Shown: piece by piece, positions 7,559 to 10,171 of the stretch
How positions within the stretch are numbered: the first letter of the stretch is position 1
Layout of the letters: the number at the start of each line of letters is the position of its first letter
Assembly (NCBI GenBank): GCA_025360235.1
Contig: JANYCO010000706.1
Coordinates: 1 to 10,171, forward strand
Length of the DNA stretch: 10,171 nt
Direction of reading: 5' to 3'
Source of the DNA: Cytophagales bacterium
Lineage (GTDB): Bacteria; Bacteroidota; Bacteroidia; Cytophagales; Cytophagaceae
Notes under the pieces: generated by a model
Seen by the model: the letters and a program-made list of their open reading frames with translations, nothing else
What the model was told of the DNA's origin: nothing
The model's database searches: none
Position numbers and translations under genes: made by a program

Positions 7559-8437
7559 ATGAAAGGAATATATAAACATACGTTAGTTTTTTTTCTGCTA
7601 TCACTAGTGGGAATAATTTTTTTATCGTCTATTTCACTGGATAAGAAAGATCCCGCTTCTTATCAGATAGTGAAGGAGATGTTTTTAAGGTCCAAAAAAA
7701 TTACAGCGTTAAAGTATACCATGAAAAAGCAGGAGCGCTTTAATGGAAAATTAGGGATGCAACTTACTGCGGTAAAACTTCAATACAATCCATTGAAAGT
7801 GTACATGCGCCAGGAGGTTCCTAAAGTTGGACAAGAGGTATTGTTTGTGCAGGGAAAAAATAATAACCATGCCTTGGTCAATACAAACGGATTTCCATGG
7901 GTAAACATTAGTCTTGACCCTATGGGAAGTACTGCGAGAGAAAATCAACATCATACGCTTTATGAATCGGGTTATGCGCATCTCATTTCTATTTTAGAAC
8001 ATCTCACAGCCAAATATCAAAAGGATATAGAATCCATGATCAACACTACAGGGACTATAACCTGGAATGGGCGCCCTTGTTGGATAATATCCTTTAATAA
8101 TCCCAATTTTAAATATTATCAGTACACTGTACAGAAAGGGGAAACCATTTTAACAATTGCAACTCGTGAGAAATTAAGTGAATATATGATTCTTGAAATG
8201 AATAAAAAGAAGGTAAGCAGTTATACGAATGTTTCTACAGGACAAATAATAACAGTACCCAACGATTATTCCCCCAAAATGGAATTGTATATCGATAAAT
8301 TAAATTATGCTCCTTTAGTAATGAAAATATACGACGACAAAGGAATTTATGAGTATTACGAGTGGTATAACGTGGTTATCAATCCGACTTTTAAATCAAA
8401 TGAGTTTGATAGAAATTTCCCTGACTATGATTTTTAG
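7559..8437 (+). CDS. DUF1571 family exported protein with an embedded LysM-like segment
   Basis: This 292-residue product has an N-terminal hydrophobic segment (residues 8-25), a signal peptide or membrane anchor with no lipobox. Residues 35-178 resemble DUF1571 (PF07608), a family of unknown function: MKKQERFNGK, then YNPLKVYMRQEVPKVGQEVLFV, NISLDPMG and YESGYAHLI. At about 188-235 the sequence changes to a LysM-like module (YTVQKGETILTIATREKLS then TNVSTGQIITVPNDY), the peptidoglycan- or chitin-binding fold. The DUF1571-type ending resumes after it: YEYYEWYNVVINPTF and FDRNFPDYDF. The LysM therefore appears inserted within the domain rather than added at an end. The ATG at 7559 is the only start that keeps the hydrophobic segment, but it is four bases from the terminator T-run and has no separate ribosome binding site. 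The next gene overlaps its last 11 bases, suggesting translational coupling. Family calls are from pattern memory. Confidence 0.8.
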   Translation: MKGIYKHTLVFFLLSLVGIIFLSSISLDKKDPASYQIVKEMFLRSKKITALKYTMKKQERFNGKLGMQLTAVKLQYNPLKVYMRQEVPKVGQEVLFVQGKNNNHALVNTNGFPWVNISLDPMGSTARENQHHTLYESGYAHLISILEHLTAKYQKDIESMINTTGTITWNGRPCWIISFNNPNFKYYQYTVQKGETILTIATREKLSEYMILEMNKKKVSSYTNVSTGQIITVPNDYSPKMELYIDKLNYAPLVMKIYDDKGIYEYYEWYNVVINPTFKSNEFDRNFPDYDF

Positions 8438-10171
8438 ATTTTCTATAATTGTATTTTTTTTAACTAATGTCTCCAGCTTCTCTCAAAGTCTTTCTCTACC
8501 ATCTGTTTTTTCTGATAATATGGTGCTTCAACAAAAAACAAAAGTAACCGTCTGGGGTTGGTCGTTTAAGGAGGATGAGATAACCGTTAAAACTAGTTGG
8601 GGACAAGCTACTACAATAAAATCGGATACTTCTGGTAAATGGTCAGCAATAATCAATACCATAGAAGCAGGTGGCCCATACGAATTAACAGTAACTGGTA
8701 AGAAATCCGAATTGAAAATTAAGAATATTTTATTGGGAGAAGTATGGCTTTGTTCCGGACAATCGAATATGGAAATGACCTTCAGTGGTTGGCCTCCTAA
8801 AGATACTGTATATAGAGCTGCTGAAGAAATTAAGAAAATAAGAAATCCAAGCATAAGGATGTTCACGGTGGTTAAATCATATTCACTCAAACCGGAAATA
8901 AATTGTAAGGGAAACTGGAAAGAAGCCAATGCTGAAAATTTAAAAGACTTTAGCGCCACCGCTTATTATTTTGGGTCGGAGCTTTATAAAAAATTGAATG
9001 TACCGATAGGCCTTATCAATACAAGTTGGGGAGGTACGCAGATAAAATCCTGGACGAGTATAGAAGCCTTAAGTATCTATCCTGAATTTGGAGCTCTGAA
9101 AGAAAATTTTCAACAAAGGAAGGGAGAACAATGTTCAAGAGAGAAGTGGTTGAAGAAACATGTTAAAATTGATCTGTCAAATTTGTTGGCTTCTGAAATG
9201 TGGAAGAATTTGAATTTTTCAGATTCGGTTTGCAGTACTACTAATTATTCTGATCTGGAATGGGAAAGAATGAAATTACCCATACAATGGGAGAAAACAA
9301 AGCTTGGCGAATTTGATGGGGCTGTTTGGTTTCGAAAAACTATTGATATTCCGGAATCATGGAAAGGAAAAGAGTTACAGATCGATCTTCCCGGAATTGA
9401 CGACATGGATCAGACCTGGGTAAACGGTGTAAAAGTAGGGGCGACCGAAAGGCCCGGCTATTGGCAAACTCCTCGTCATTACAAAATTCCGTCTTCGTTG
9501 ATCACTTCCAATAAAATTTTGATTGCAATTCGGATTATCGATCATCAGGGTGGTGGCGGAATTTGGGATACTCAAATTCCAATGTCTATATGCTTAAAAT
9601 CGGATACAAGTAAAAAAGTAGCATTGGATGGTAATTGGAAATATTTGGTGGTAGCAGAATATAGTAACAATACCTTCTATTTGTTTGATATAAAAAACAG
9701 GGAATATCAATGCAGAGTTTCGGCAAATACAATTGGACCTAATACCTCCACAGCTCTGTATAATGCAATGATCTGTCCTCTTGCGCCCTTTGCTATTAAA
9801 GGATTTATCTGGTACCAAGGTGAGTCGAATGTGGGGAGCTCCGATCAGTATAGTTCTTATCAAGCTTCTATGGTCAGAGATTGGCGGAAATTATGGGGAC
9901 AGGAAAATCTTCCTTTCTATTTCGTACAGATTTCTCCTTATAAATATTCAGGAATCATGAACACCGAATCAGCAGAGTTGCGCAATGCACAAAGAGTGTC
10001 GATGGATTCCATTAAAAATTCTGGTATGGTTGTGACCTTGGATATTGGTGATGTCAATATTATTCATCCTTCAAAAAAGAAGGAAGTAGGAGAGCGCCTT
10101 GCTTATTGGGCATTGGCAAAGGACTATCAAAAAAATAGTACATACTCAGGTCCCTTGTATAAATCGTTTTC
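8427..10171 (+). CDS. Sialate O-acetylesterase family enzyme (SASA), 3' end outside window
   Basis: The frame stays open for 581 residues to the window edge. The enzyme should remove O-acetyl groups from sugars; the true substrate (sialic acid, plant glycan or peptidoglycan MurNAc) cannot be read from the sequence. Residues 1-20 are a signal peptide ending SSFSQ. The family hallmarks are LGEVWLCSGQSNMEM with nucleophile Ser113, INTSWGGTQIKSW, FIWYQGESN at 461-468, and the D-x-GD-x-x-x-IHP block with Asp539, Asp542 and His547. Between about 279 and 390 lies a jelly-roll segment (WFRKTIDIP, then GIDDMDQTWVNG) like the sugar-binding domain of family 2 glycosidases, inserted in the esterase as known for several Bacteroidota homologues. 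The start at ATG 8427 overlaps the preceding stop (8435-8437) by 11 bases. Typical members are about 640-690 residues, so only the last part is missing. Confidence 0.93.
   Translation, partial: MIFRFSIIVFFLTNVSSFSQSLSLPSVFSDNMVLQQKTKVTVWGWSFKEDEITVKTSWGQATTIKSDTSGKWSAIINTIEAGGPYELTVTGKKSELKIKNILLGEVWLCSGQSNMEMTFSGWPPKDTVYRAAEEIKKIRNPSIRMFTVVKSYSLKPEINCKGNWKEANAENLKDFSATAYYFGSELYKKLNVPIGLINTSWGGTQIKSWTSIEALSIYPEFGALKENFQQRKGEQCSREKWLKKHVKIDLSNLLASEMWKNLNFSDSVCSTTNYSDLEWERMKLPIQWEKTKLGEFDGAVWFRKTIDIPESWKGKELQIDLPGIDDMDQTWVNGVKVGATERPGYWQTPRHYKIPSSLITSNKILIAIRIIDHQGGGGIWDTQIPMSICLKSDTSKKVALDGNWKYLVVAEYSNNTFYLFDIKNREYQCRVSANTIGPNTSTALYNAMICPLAPFAIKGFIWYQGESNVGSSDQYSSYQASMVRDWRKLWGQENLPFYFVQISPYKYSGIMNTESAELRNAQRVSMDSIKNSGMVVTLDIGDVNIIHPSKKKEVGERLAYWALAKDYQKNSTYSGPLYKSF

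Noticed and set aside
7181..7579. 132-codon minus-strand frame spanning the terminator
   Set aside because: It runs opposite the lipoprotein gene and through the terminator hairpin and shows no protein-family features.
8528..9863. Three minus-strand reading frames (8528-8959, 9375-9575, 9594-9863)
   Set aside because: They are opposite the esterase gene, whose catalytic motifs are intact in the plus frame, so they are shadows.

Overview
The window looks like chromosomal DNA of a member of the Bacteroidota. The sequence is AT-rich by eye. It carries DUF4421- and DUF1571-type proteins, a pseudouridine synthase with a long basic tail, TAnnTTTG-like promoter elements, and start sites mostly without clear Shine-Dalgarno sequences. 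No mobile element, CRISPR array, tRNA or rRNA was seen. Coding density is high, and no gap between genes exceeds about 180 bases.

Layout: (a) 3-404 (+) is the 3' end of an RluF-like 23S rRNA pseudouridine synthase. (b) 478-1140 and 1158-2906 (+) are two L,D-transpeptidases of different subfamilies, 17 bases apart: a small YkuD_2-type protein and a large YcbB-like lipoprotein. (c) 4026-2932 (-) is a DUF4421 outer-membrane protein, convergent with (b). (d) 6332-4098 (-) is a copper-exporting P1B-type ATPase (CopA), upstream of (c) on the same strand. (e) 6333-6511 is a divergent intergenic region with candidate promoters in both directions and a perfect inverted repeat. (f) 6512-7495 (+) is a lipoprotein of unknown function, followed by a strong intrinsic terminator. 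(g) 7559-8437 (+) is a DUF1571 protein with a LysM-like segment inside it. (h) 8427 to the window end (+) is a sialate O-acetylesterase family enzyme carrying an inserted sugar-binding-like module; it overlaps (g) by 11 bases and runs off the window edge.

Most of the genes act in the cell envelope: peptidoglycan cross-linking (b), outer membrane (c), metal efflux (d), lipoprotein (f), and a probable glycan-binding plus deacetylating pair (g, h). The most interesting points are the two-subfamily L,D-transpeptidase operon, the LysM inside DUF1571 coupled to an acetylesterase, and a terminator hairpin that ends four bases before the next start codon. None of these shows a clearly new defence or mobile system; the window is mostly ordinary housekeeping and envelope biology.
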